Assembly: GCF_000367365.1 (NCBI RefSeq)
Contig: NZ_BARF01000081.1
Coordinates: forward strand, 124,001 to 188,000
Origin: Streptomyces prunicolor NBRC 13075
GTDB lineage: Bacteria; Actinomycetota; Actinomycetes; Streptomycetales; Streptomycetaceae
Length of the DNA stretch: 64,000 nt
Direction: 5' to 3'
In this document: piece by piece, positions 44,840 to 52,586 of the stretch
Layout: every line of letters begins with the position of its first letter
How positions within the stretch are numbered: position 1 is the first letter of the stretch
The notes under the pieces: model-generated
What the model was told of the DNA's origin: nothing
Seen by the model: the letters and a program-made list of their open reading frames with translations, nothing else
Databases searched by the model: none
Position numbers and translations under genes: made by a program

Positions 44840-45937
44840 ATGAGCGATTTGAGGATTCATGTGGCGGCCATTACGCCTGAGTTGGCGGACCGGTATGCGG
44901 CAGCCGACGGGGGCGGCCAGCTTGACGACGTTGCGGTGGCCCATCTGACTGCGCTGAAGGCCCGCGCGTCGCTGGACGCGCGACGGATCTGGCTGCTGTT
45001 GCCCCGGACGGGACGCGCCTACACCAAGTACATCACCATGGCCCGGTCGACGCTGGCCGCAGTCGACGGAGCCTTGCCCGTCCCGGACGCCGTGAGCGTC
45101 ATCAGTAGCATGCTGAGCTGCGGGTACCACCTGAGGTCCTGGGCGTCGTTGGCGACTGCCGCGCCGGGTGCGTGGTCGATGCTGACGACGAGCCTGACGG
45201 AGGTACGCAGCCGCCCCGCGGTGCCGGTGTGGTCGGGCGACGCGGTTGTCCTCGCGGGAAGATGGACACAGGCGCAGGCCGCCAGTGCCGTTGAGTTGAT
45301 GGCTCTGTCGGCTCTGGCCGGTGAGCGTCCACCGGTCCTGGTGATCCCTGTCGTCACCTCCCGCAGACGCGGAACCGGCTCCGCGTCTGGGCAGATGCCG
45401 CTCGTTCGCGCGGTCGCCGACACACTGGTCTTGGGGAAAGGCATGCGTGGCTCGGTGACGGTGACGACGGACGTCACCGACATCGGGCCCGACGACGGAG
45501 TGGTCCTCGACGAGGTACGGGCCGCGGCCGTGGCGGTCAAGGCCCAGGCCACCAGTAGGGATGTTCAGGATGTGAGCGATATCCAGTGGGATGTGCTGCG
45601 CTTGGCATTGCCGCTCGAATTGCGATCCCCACGCCTAGGGCTGAATCCCGATCTCCGCCGTCACCTACTCGGTGCCCTGTGGCAGCTCAGGACCAGGGAG
45701 TTCTGGTGCAACATGCCCAGTGAGTTGGGGGATTGGCAGATGGTTCACCGGCAGTGGGTGCGCTGGGAGACGGACGGCACCCTGGACGCGTTGATGCGGC
45801 TGGTCGTGCCCTTCACTGCTGGTGCTCGCCCGCCTCGTGGGGTTCCTTCGGCACGGGTAGCTGCTGGGGACGGCCTCGTGCCTGCTCTCGGACTGCGTCT
45901 TTCGGGGATGACCGAAATTGCCTGCGACCGGGACTGA
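44840..45937 (+). CDS. Orphan protein fused to an IS5-type transposase N-terminal-like domain
   Basis: 365-residue protein. The first ~240 residues are unrecognised (VAVAHLTALKARASLDARRI). Residues ~250-330 read WDVLRLALPLELRSPRLGLN, RRHLLGALWQLRTREFWCNM, PSELGDWQMVHRQWVRW, matching the DUF4096 helix-turn-helix-like N-terminus of IS5-family transposases. The catalytic transposase part is absent, so this looks like a domesticated DNA-binding domain or a fusion. Leaderless start. Confidence 0.6.
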   Translation: MSDLRIHVAAITPELADRYAAADGGGQLDDVAVAHLTALKARASLDARRIWLLLPRTGRAYTKYITMARSTLAAVDGALPVPDAVSVISSMLSCGYHLRSWASLATAAPGAWSMLTTSLTEVRSRPAVPVWSGDAVVLAGRWTQAQAASAVELMALSALAGERPPVLVIPVVTSRRRGTGSASGQMPLVRAVADTLVLGKGMRGSVTVTTDVTDIGPDDGVVLDEVRAAAVAVKAQATSRDVQDVSDIQWDVLRLALPLELRSPRLGLNPDLRRHLLGALWQLRTREFWCNMPSELGDWQMVHRQWVRWETDGTLDALMRLVVPFTAGARPPRGVPSARVAAGDGLVPALGLRLSGMTEIACDRD

Positions 45938-46063
45938 CTACACCGATGGCTGCGATACCAGCACCTCGATGAGGAGTCCCTCGTGGCGGAGTAGGACGCT
46001 CAGTGCCTCCGCTTCGCCTCCGACGCTGTCACCCCCCCAGTCAGTCCACGCCTCACCCCGGTC

Positions 46064-46494
46064 ATGCGCGAACGGACCCCGGGCGCGCCCGAACTCGGCG
46101 TACGGACCGGAGACGACGTCCTGCTCACCGCCCGCACCGGGCGTGGCCCCTGGGCCGATCTCGTGGTCGCCGAGCACATCGTGCGCACCCAGCCGCGCCG
46201 TGCGTTCGCCGACCTCGCCGCGTGGGTGGAGCTCGTCGACCTGCTGGACCACTGGGCCAACCTCGGGATGCCCGTGGCGCTCGAACTCCTCGGTGTCGTC
46301 GTTCAGTTCGCCGACCCGGCACCGCAACACTCGGTGCCGGTGCCGGTGCCGGTGCTGGCGCTGCGGTGGCCGCCGCGGCCGGGGCATGGGCCTACTCCCG
46401 CGACCCGATCGTTGCCCTGGGCGCCGGTGTGGCCGGCGGCATCAGCGTGTTGTGGAAGGTCGTGACGACAATGCACGCCGTTGTGCGCCGATAG
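46064..46494 (+). pseudogene. Membrane protein gene, apparent frameshift in a repeat
   Basis: Frame 1 encodes VRTGDDVLLTARTGRGPWAD and FADLAAWVELVDLLDHWANL up to about 46325. After a run of GGTGCC units, a different frame continues as GAWAYSRDPIVALGAGVAGG and LWKVVTTMHAVVRR, a typical membrane tail. Either the gene is broken at the repeat, or sequencing or programmed slippage shifted the frame. No known family. Confidence 0.45.
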
Positions 46495-46677
46495 TCCAGT
46501 CCCATGGGTGAGGCTCCAGAGCCTCACCCGTGAGCACCGCACGCGTACTGCCGCAAAGGCCGTGGGGTTGCGTAGGTGCCGGGGCGATGCGCTGTCCGCT
46601 GGGGCCGTCATCGTGTCCGGCCTGCTACTCGCTCGCTTCTCTCGTGTCCGGCGGCGTGGTCGACGTGTGGCTGGTGG

Positions 46678-47691
46678 TCAGCTGGTGGGGGCGAGGTGGC
46701 CGGGGAAGTTCGGTGGGGGAGTGGTGGTGATCAGCGCCGGGGAGAACGGTTCGTCGGGGGGCGCCAGTTCGTGTGTGAGACGGAGGTTCTCTGTGCGGCG
46801 GGGGCCGCGGCTGAGGGGGATGGCCGGGAGCAGGTGGGGGAGCGCGGCGGCGAAGGGGTCGACGCCGGCGGCGAGGGTGTCGGACAGGGAGCGTCCGTTG
46901 CGGCGCGCCTCCTGTCCGAGGAGCCGGGACAGGGCGGGGATGAGGGTTCCGACGGCGGGGACGAGCTTTTCGGGGCGGACGTCCATCTGGCCAAGTGCGG
47001 CGGCGAAGACCTGGAGGCCGGGGGCGAGTGCGGCGGCCAGGTGCTGCTGCTCGTGATGTACCTCGCTGGCGAGGCGCACGACTGCTCTGCGGCCATCGCT
47101 CGCGCGTTGTGCGGGCGGGGGCGTAGGACGGGTATGGAGGCTGGCGGTGATGCGGTGGTAGGCGTCGATGTAGGTGCGCTGCTGGGCGGGGTGGACGTTG
47201 CAGGCGGTCAGGAACGTCAGCATCTGCCGCACGGTGGCGGGCAGCCCCTTCCGGTTGACGATCCGCCAAGCGGTGGTGGGCGGCACCGGGGCGCGGCCGG
47301 GCAGGTCAAGGTCGCGCAGGGGCGGGGCGCCGGCTCGTTCGTACGCGGCGGCCAGGGCGGCGCCGAGGTCGTCGGCGGTGTGGATGAGAGCCGGGTTGGG
47401 GGCGTCGAGGCAGCGGAGCCGATCGCGCTGGGCGGTGCGGCCGCGAGCGCGTAGGGCACGGGCCCGGGCGAGGTCGTCCGGCCGGCCTCCGCAGGCACGG
47501 ACGTAAGCGTCGAGGACAGCCAGGGTGGGGGCGGTGGTACCGGACTCGGCGCGCTGGACGGCGCCGCGGGAGATACTGGCGGCCTGGACCACGGTGCGCT
47601 GGGGCAGCCGCGCGGTGCGCCGCAGGGCGGTCAGGTGCTCGGCGAGGTGGGCGAAGGGGCGGTCTGCGGCGCCGCGGGGGGTACGGGTCAT
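46678..47691 (-). CDS. XRE-family helix-turn-helix protein, 337 aa
   Basis: N-terminal XRE domain (HLTALRRTARLPQRTVVQAA, then GAVQRAESGTTAPTLAVLDAYV) around residues 15-75, followed by a second helix-turn-helix-like stretch (ATVRQMLTFLTACNVHPAQQ) and a proline/arginine-rich tail. Regulator of unknown target. It overlaps no neighbour and begins 10 bp after the membrane-protein gene on the same strand, likely forming an operon. Confidence 0.75.
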   Translation of the reverse strand: MTRTPRGAADRPFAHLAEHLTALRRTARLPQRTVVQAASISRGAVQRAESGTTAPTLAVLDAYVRACGGRPDDLARARALRARGRTAQRDRLRCLDAPNPALIHTADDLGAALAAAYERAGAPPLRDLDLPGRAPVPPTTAWRIVNRKGLPATVRQMLTFLTACNVHPAQQRTYIDAYHRITASLHTRPTPPPAQRASDGRRAVVRLASEVHHEQQHLAAALAPGLQVFAAALGQMDVRPEKLVPAVGTLIPALSRLLGQEARRNGRSLSDTLAAGVDPFAAALPHLLPAIPLSRGPRRTENLRLTHELAPPDEPFSPALITTTPPPNFPGHLAPTS

Positions 47692-47701
47692 CCCGGGCCG
47701 C

Positions 47702-48034
47702 CTACTTGCCCGCGCCGCGCACAGCGGCCTCGGCGAGGACGGCGAGCAGACGCCGCCCGCCGCCCGCCGCAGCCAGGGTGCCTGCGCCGATCGAGACCAG
47801 GCCGCCCAGCAGAGTGAAGACCGTGTCCAGTGGGGTCCCGGCGAGGAACAGCCCGCTGCCCAGCACCAGCACGCACAGCAGCAGAATCAGCGCGTGCGTG
47901 GGGCCGAACCGCCCCGCGGCCGGGGCCGGTTCGCCGCCGTCCGCCGCGGCGGCGGCGCCGTGGGCGCAGGAGCAGGGCACAGCCAGGCCGGCCGGAGCCG
48001 GTGGGGCTGGGTGGGAGGCGAAGGTGTCGCTCAT
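47702..48034 (-). CDS. Small membrane protein, 110 aa
   Basis: A proline/alanine-rich cytoplasmic or secreted N-terminus with CSCAHG is followed by two transmembrane helices (HALILLLCVLVLGSGLFLAG and TVFTLLGGLVSIGAGTLAAA). First gene of a probable two-gene unit with the XRE protein downstream. No family recognised. Confidence 0.65.
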   Translation of the reverse strand: MSDTFASHPAPPAPAGLAVPCSCAHGAAAAADGGEPAPAAGRFGPTHALILLLCVLVLGSGLFLAGTPLDTVFTLLGGLVSIGAGTLAAAGGGRRLLAVLAEAAVRGAGK

Positions 48035-48771
48035 GGTGCGCAGGACCCCGTCCTGACGGGGGCCGCCCGCGGAGTGCCGGGGCCCGAGTTACTGGTCGCA
48101 AGAGTGCGTGGCCCAGGGGCAGTTGGACCCTGCCGGTCCTCGGGCTGCGCGGCACAAGCCTTCCACGCACGGCCCCGCCCCGCCGCACCCAGCACCCCTT
48201 TTGGCCGTTATAGGAATTTCTGGCCCCGCTGGTGTTCCGCTCTCCGCAACCGAATCCGCGGCCCGGCCGGGGCGTTGACACCGGTACGTCGAGGGCGAGT
48301 TGTCGGGGCGCCGTTCTCGGGGTGGCCCACCGTTTGTTCCAGCCGATTTGCGGTCTAGGCCCCTTCACCAAGACGGTGGTGAACAGCACGGCACAGGCGG
48401 CGATTTCGCCGGTGTCCTCCTGACGGCTCCTGGTCGCAAGCCCGAACCGTCTCGGAACCCTGGCAGGCGCGTTGGACCCGCGTCCGCCGACGCGTCGGTC
48501 CGGCACCGTCCTCGGCGCCGGACCGACGCGCATGCCCGCCACCGCACCGGCGTCCGGGCGGGGCGCCGGTAGGAAGGGCGCCCTTCTGCTGACCGCCCAC
48601 TTGAGAGCCGGTGCACAACCCTCCCGGGCGTTCCAGCCGGAATGTGATCGCGCCCCGTCAACAGGTTCGACTTCGTCCGACCCGCTGTCTGGAGGTGTGC
48701 GGCTCTTGACGGTGATCCAGGGGTGGGCACATCGTGGCGCATTGCACCAATCTGCCCCGAAGGGGAACTCT
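48035..48771. other. Gene-free region
   Basis: About 740 bp of overlapping Arg/Pro-rich frames on both strands. I see no convincing gene, RNA or repeat. Confidence 0.35.
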
Positions 48772-49068
48772 GTGTCGTTCGAGTGGCGCTACTTCGTCCG
48801 TCCCGACGGTACGTTCTGGCGCACGCCTAACATTGATGGGCACCTCGACTCGGTGACGGATAAGGAACTCGCGAACCTGGACGGCGTAGTCGGCGGGCGC
48901 CGCGAGAGGCAGACGCCGGTGCCGTGCTCTCGGTGCACACGGACGCTGTTGCTGCACTGGAGAGCGCCGGCGCCGGGAGCGCTGCTGGAACTGTGCGAAG
49001 GCTGCGACAGCGGCCGCCCGGCCGCGAGCGACCCGATCCGCTGGATCGGCAATCCCGCCCGGCGTTAG
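48772..49068 (+). CDS. Small zinc-ribbon-like protein, 98 aa
   Basis: SFEWRYFVRPDGTFWRTPNI and two CxxC pairs (CSRC and CEGC), consistent with a zinc ribbon. GTG 48772 with AGGGGAA 7 bp upstream. Function unknown. Confidence 0.6.
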   Translation: MSFEWRYFVRPDGTFWRTPNIDGHLDSVTDKELANLDGVVGGRRERQTPVPCSRCTRTLLLHWRAPAPGALLELCEGCDSGRPAASDPIRWIGNPARR

Positions 49069-49502
49069 AGAGACTTGCCGTTGCTCTTCGAGATGTGGGA
49101 GACGGAGACCATGGAGGCCATGGGCTGGGTTTTCGTACCTGCCCAGGACGATCCGCTCGCAGAAAACTGACCGCCCCCCACGAGGATCGTCAATGCCCTC
49201 GTGGCCGAGGCCCGCAGCAGGCCGTCTCCTGGATGGGGCCTGTCGCCGTCGCCGGGCTGGAGTTTCGCCGAAACGCGGTTCTTTGCCGTGAGATCCGCCT
49301 AAGCTGGCCGCTCTGCTCGGCGTGTGCCCCTCCCAGTAGGAGCCTCTACCGGACGGCCTCGATCATGCGCAGCCGTCGGCGGAGCGGGCGTGTGTCCGCC
49401 GCGCCCATCTGACATCACCACCCTCTATCTGCAGGGCCCTGTTGCCTCCGGCACGGGGCCCTTTCGCATGCCCGGAAACACGTCGACCCGAGAGGCTGTC
49501 CC
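49069..49502. other. Gene-free region
   Basis: About 430 bp. Only very short frames are present (for example a 25-codon frame at ~49100); none can be supported. Confidence 0.35.
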
Positions 49503-50039
49503 ATGTACGAACCGCGATTCACCGACCCCGAGCTCACCGCGATCTGGTACTACCTGCGTCCGGTCTCCGCCCGGATGGCCTCCACCTCGTCGGCGTCAGC
49601 TGTGCGCCGCCGGACACCGGATGCCCAGGCCGTCGCCGCCCGAGAAGGTCTTGATCTGGGAGCCGAGCTTGAGCGTGTTGTGCGCCGGAAGCGTCCCGGG
49701 TCTTCGGCCCCGCGGCCAGCCCGTCGTTCGGACATCGGCCGGCTGATCGCGGAACTGGCGCCGCGGCTTCGCCGCGATCGTCTGCGGGAGCGGACAGACG
49801 CCTGGATGTCGCTGGGGCTGGCGCCCGATGAGTTGGATATCTGGATGCGGGCCCTGGGCGTTGACGGGACCGCAACCGCGAGCGCCTGCATGAGGTGGTC
49901 CATCACGGCCGCCGCGCTCGAAGTTGTTCTGGACGGCCGTCAGGTGCGGCGGTACCTGCGTGACGGTGTCACGGTCACCGCGGTGCTCGCCCTGGCCGCG
50001 GAACGTGGTCTTGATCTCGCGGCGTCGCCCCCGACATGA
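49503..50039 (+). CDS. Hypothetical helical protein, 178 aa
   Basis: Helical basic protein (RRSDIGRLIAELAPRLRRDR, then DAWMSLGLAPDELDIWMRAL). ATG 49503 preceded by GAGAGG. Not recognised. Last protein gene before the tRNA-like array. Confidence 0.65.
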   Translation: MYEPRFTDPELTAIWYYLRPVSARMASTSSASAVRRRTPDAQAVAAREGLDLGAELERVVRRKRPGSSAPRPARRSDIGRLIAELAPRLRRDRLRERTDAWMSLGLAPDELDIWMRALGVDGTATASACMRWSITAAALEVVLDGRQVRRYLRDGVTVTAVLALAAERGLDLAASPPT

Positions 50040-50618
50040 CGCATATGCCCTGGGCGGCGGAAGGTCGAGCACCTTCTCCTCCATTCCCCCGACCAGTGCG
50101 GAGCTCGGAGCGTTCCTTCTGGCACCCCGACAGGGCCGTGAACTGCTGCGTACGGGAGGGCGGATGTGGGACGGTGGGTCCTGGCCGGGTCCGCCGCTTT
50201 CCCCCGTAGTGGCGGGCCCGGCTCTCAGGCCAGCCAGCTCTACGTTCTTGATCGGGTTGACCGGGGACATGGTCACCGGGACGATGCGACGGTCAACGCC
50301 CTGCTTGCGCGGACAGGCTGACGCGATAGGCGGTGCGCGCGGGAGTGACTCGGTGGGCTGATATGTGCGGTCCTGCCCGCCCTTGCCGCCGTGCAGCCGG
50401 TAGTCGGCTACGCCGGCTGATGGGCAGTCGGGTGTCGGGGCCGGTGTTCGCGGTGCCGGACCGAAGGCCCACCACCGCCCGGTTTTCGGCTGAGCGTTCG
50501 TACGAGGGCGTCCCGGCCGCCCCGGTCTCTGGGCCCGGGCTGGGCGGACGCGGTACGGGGCATGCCCCCGTCGGCAGTGGCCGGCCTCGTGTCGCGTCCG
50601 TGGCGCCTCCACATCCGC
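50040..50618. other. Gene-free region upstream of promoter H
   Basis: About 580 bp with no supportable gene; low-complexity frames on both strands only. Confidence 0.35.
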
Positions 50619-50667
50619 CTCTTAAGGCTTGCATCCTCTGCGCAGTTGATGTATAGTCTTAAGAGTC
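50619..50667 (+). promoter_or_regulatory. TCTTAAGA-bracketed promoter, site H, driving the tRNA-like array
   Basis: -35 TTGCAT (50629-50634), 17-bp spacer, -10 TATAGT (50652-50657). The downstream palindrome TCTTAAGA is perfect; the upstream one is TCTTAAGG. The predicted transcription start is near 50664. No protein-coding start lies downstream for about 770 bp; the first features are a hairpin and tRNA-like sequences. Confidence 0.88.
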
Positions 50668-50692
50668 AACGGGGGTGATTGGTCCCGTTGAC
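50665..50692 (+). ncRNA. 5' leader hairpin of the array transcript
   Basis: GTCAACGGG and its complement CCCGTTGAC flank a 10-nt loop, beginning at the predicted first transcribed base. It may cap or protect the 5' end of the transcript. Confidence 0.6.
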
Positions 50693-50730
50693 GCCGGGAA
50701 GCAAGGAGCGGCCGGTCCGCGCTCACCGGC

Positions 50731-50803
50731 AGGTCCGTAGCTCAGCTGGTAGAGCGGCCCCCACGCCGGGGGAGGGTCAGGGGTTCGAGTCCCCTCGGAC
50801 CGC
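50731..50803 (+). tRNA. tRNA-like sequence 1, non-canonical
   Basis: A cloverleaf can be drawn. Acceptor AGGTCCG pairs with CGGACCG except for A1-G72; TA are positions 8-9; D-stem GCTC/GAGC; T-arm AGGGG-TTCGAGT-CCCCT. The anticodon arm is odd: CCCC/GGGG with loop CACGCCG, lacking U33, so the anticodon is unclear. This is a tRNA relative rather than an ordinary tRNA. Confidence 0.55.
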
Positions 50804-50806
50804 GGA

Positions 50807-50863
50807 GTGCTGATATGTGCCCCTCCAGAGGCACGGCCCCGTTGAGCGGGCGCGTATCAGCAC
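50807..50863 (+). ncRNA. Structured spacer, three-way-junction-like
   Basis: GTGCTGATA pairs perfectly with TATCAGCAC across 39 nt that contain two internal hairpins (GTGCC...GGCAC and CCCGTTGAGCGGG). This could be a processing structure between tRNA-like units or a separate small RNA. Confidence 0.5.
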
Positions 50864-50924
50864 GTTGTTCGGGCCTGGCCGGTTGATCACCTGGTCGGGT
50901 TGAAGAGGAGGGGACGCTCTCCTT

Positions 50925-50992
50925 GGGGCGGTAGCTCAATGGGCAGAGCAACCTTGCGGGGTTGGTTGCGGGTTCGAGTCCCGTCCGTCCAC
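50925..50992 (+). tRNA. tRNA-like sequence 2, non-canonical
   Basis: Acceptor GGGGCGG pairs with CCGTCCA except G1-A72; T8-A9; D-stem GCTC/GAGC with loop AATGGGCA; T-arm GCGGG-TTCGAGT-CCCGT. The anticodon arm (AACC/GGTT) has an abnormal loop, so the anticodon cannot be assigned. Confidence 0.55.
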
Positions 50993-50994
50993 GA

Positions 50995-51046
50995 CGTGTC
51001 AGCGGGAAGGCGATGCTTCCCCCGGCGGATCTGACCCGCTGGCACG
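50995..51046 (+). ncRNA. Long-stem structure after tRNA-like 2
   Basis: CGTGTCAGCGGG pairs with CCCGCTGGCACG (12 bp, one G-T wobble) around 28 nt with an inner hairpin. It occupies the same position relative to unit 2 as the 50807-50863 structure does to unit 1. Confidence 0.5.
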
Positions 51047-51165
51047 CGTCGCCTGCGGCTCCTGGGGAGGAGCCAACGGCGGCCCTGCCCCGGCCGGGGA
51101 AGGTGACGAGCAAGCCCTTCGCGGGCCCTACCTGATCCGATCCCCGGCCGACGGTGGGAACCTAT

Positions 51166-51242
51166 GCCCTCGTGGGAGTAGTCCGACCTATCTCGCCCCG
51201 CTTTCAATGGTGAGATCACGGGTTCAAATCCCGCCGGGGGTA
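51166..51242 (+). tRNA. tRNA-like sequence 3, enlarged anticodon loop
   Basis: Acceptor GCCCTCG pairs with CGGGGGT (two wobbles). T-arm CGGG-TTCAAAT-CCCG. Anticodon stem ATCTC/GAGAT is perfect but encloses a 17-nt loop instead of 7, and the D-arm is poor. It may contain an insertion or be a decayed copy. Confidence 0.4.
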
Positions 51243-51267
51243 CGCAACACGGCATGCCTCAACGCAG

Positions 51268-51338
51268 GCTCGTGCCGTCCAGGGGTAGGACGCCGGGTTG
51301 TCAGCCCGCGAACCGGGGTTCGAGTCCCCGCAGAAGCG
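51268..51338 (+). tRNA. tRNA-like sequence 4, anticodon GTC (Asp-like)
   Basis: The best-formed unit. D-arm GTCC/GGAC, anticodon stem CGGG/CCCG with loop TTGTCAG giving anticodon GTC (Asp), and T-arm CGGGG-TTCGAGT-CCCCG. The acceptor GCTCGTG/CAGAAGC has two mismatches and position 8 is C. CCA is not encoded. Confidence 0.6.
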
Positions 51339-51432
51339 CTCGCCCGATGTTCGGCAGGCCCTGATCCGCCGCCGGGGCAGCGGACGAACGGGATGCCGCC
51401 CGCCTCACGAACTGTCACGGAAAGGCCCGCAC

Positions 51433-51741
51433 ATGAGCTTGTCGGCGGAAACCGTCGCCCACCACCAGGTCGAACTCGCCGCCCTTGAATGCCTCATCCG
51501 CCGCCATTACGGCGTGGAGTACAGCGTGATTCGGGCGCTCGGCGTGTCCAATGGCTCGTACCGCCTCGTCGAGGCGTTGGACGAGTGGGAGGAAGGCGTC
51601 CCCATGAATCCACATGAGGCCGAGGAGATTTCCGCGTGGCGCGCGGGCGGACCTGAGCCTCATCTCGCGTCGGTCATGAACGACCTCGCGTGCAGCGGCG
51701 TCATCGACAGTGGTGAGTACCTCGTGCACGTCTGGTGGTAG
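51433..51741 (+). CDS. Hypothetical protein following the tRNA-like array, 102 aa
   Basis: Acidic helical protein (ALECLIRRHYGVEYSVIRAL, then LVEALDEWEEGVPMNPHEAE). ATG 51433 with GGAAAGG upstream. It lies about 95 bp after tRNA-like unit 4 and may be co-transcribed with the array from promoter H. No family recognised. Confidence 0.65.
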   Translation: MSLSAETVAHHQVELAALECLIRRHYGVEYSVIRALGVSNGSYRLVEALDEWEEGVPMNPHEAEEISAWRAGGPEPHLASVMNDLACSGVIDSGEYLVHVWW

Positions 51742-51962
51742 CCGCTGCCCTCGCGTCAAGGAGAAGGCCGTGTACACCCTCGGCGCCGTGGGTGGTCGTG
51801 TCTGGTCCAGGTGGGGTGGCCGGATGTGCCCCGTCTATTTTCCGGAGCGTTGTACGGCGCGGCCTTGGACCTGCCTGGCGGCGGGTCTCTAGCTATCGGG
51901 GCGGTGCCGTACGCCCGGTCCGGGATAATGCTGACGACCTCGAAGCTTGAGCTGGAGACGGG

Positions 51963-52139
51963 ATGATCACTGACTGGGCTGAAGCCCAGATGTGGAATGT
52001 GTTGGCAGCTGTACTCGTTGTTGGCGGTCTTGTTCTGGCTCTGGCCGGACACTTCGAAGGCCGTAACCGTCTTCCGATTGGCGTTGGCGTCGGCTTGGTG
52101 ATGATTGGCGTCATGGTGCGCTTGGGGGTGTGGACCTGA
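51963..52139 (+). CDS. Small two-helix membrane protein, 58 aa
   Basis: MITDWAEAQMWNVLAAVLVV starts a first transmembrane helix; a GHFEGRNRLPIG loop leads to a second helix (VGVGLVMIGVMVRLGVW). GGAGACGGG immediately precedes the ATG. Unknown function; could be a holin-like or regulatory membrane peptide. Confidence 0.6.
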   Translation: MITDWAEAQMWNVLAAVLVVGGLVLALAGHFEGRNRLPIGVGVGLVMIGVMVRLGVWT

Positions 52140-52299
52140 GCGGCCGTTGCCCACGCTGGTGCGCCCCCGACGCCGACTCCTGCTGATTGGCCGCCGGTTG
52201 CCGTGGCCGGCGCCGCTCGCGGCGCTGGCCACGGCGTACTGGGTCGATTTGCCCTGTTCGCCCGCCTTGTGGAGTGCCGCCTGTCTGGCCCGCGCCCGG

Positions 52300-52485
52300 G
52301 CTCTACACTTGCTGCGATACGGGCTCATTGAGGCCAAACAGGAGATCATCATCTCTCAGGGCGCCCAGGTCGGCCGACCGTCCACCCTCCACGCCTCCAT
52401 TCGCGGTACGCGCGATGCCGTGCTCTCCATCATGGTCGGCGGCGAGGTCCACCTGATCGGCGACGGCGCCTTCCGGCTCACCTGA
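52300..52485 (+). pseudogene. C-terminal fragment of a PhzF-family isomerase
   Basis: LLRYGLIEAKQEIIISQGAQ, VGRPSTLHASIRGTRD and VGGEVHLIGDGAFRLT match the last ~60 residues of PhzF/PhzC proteins (typically ~270-300 aa). The sequence upstream is not PhzF-like, so the 5' four-fifths of the gene is missing. Confidence 0.6.
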
Positions 52486-52586
52486 TACATCGCCGCGTCA
52501 GGCCGGACAGCGCGGCCGGACCGACCGAGTTGGTGTCGGCAGGACCCGGCCTCTACGTCGACGGGATGAATTGACCACCATGGGCT

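Noticed and set aside
48365..48742. 125-codon minus-strand frame
   Set aside because: Arg/Pro/Ser-rich composition typical of wrong-frame GC-rich DNA; no start signal.
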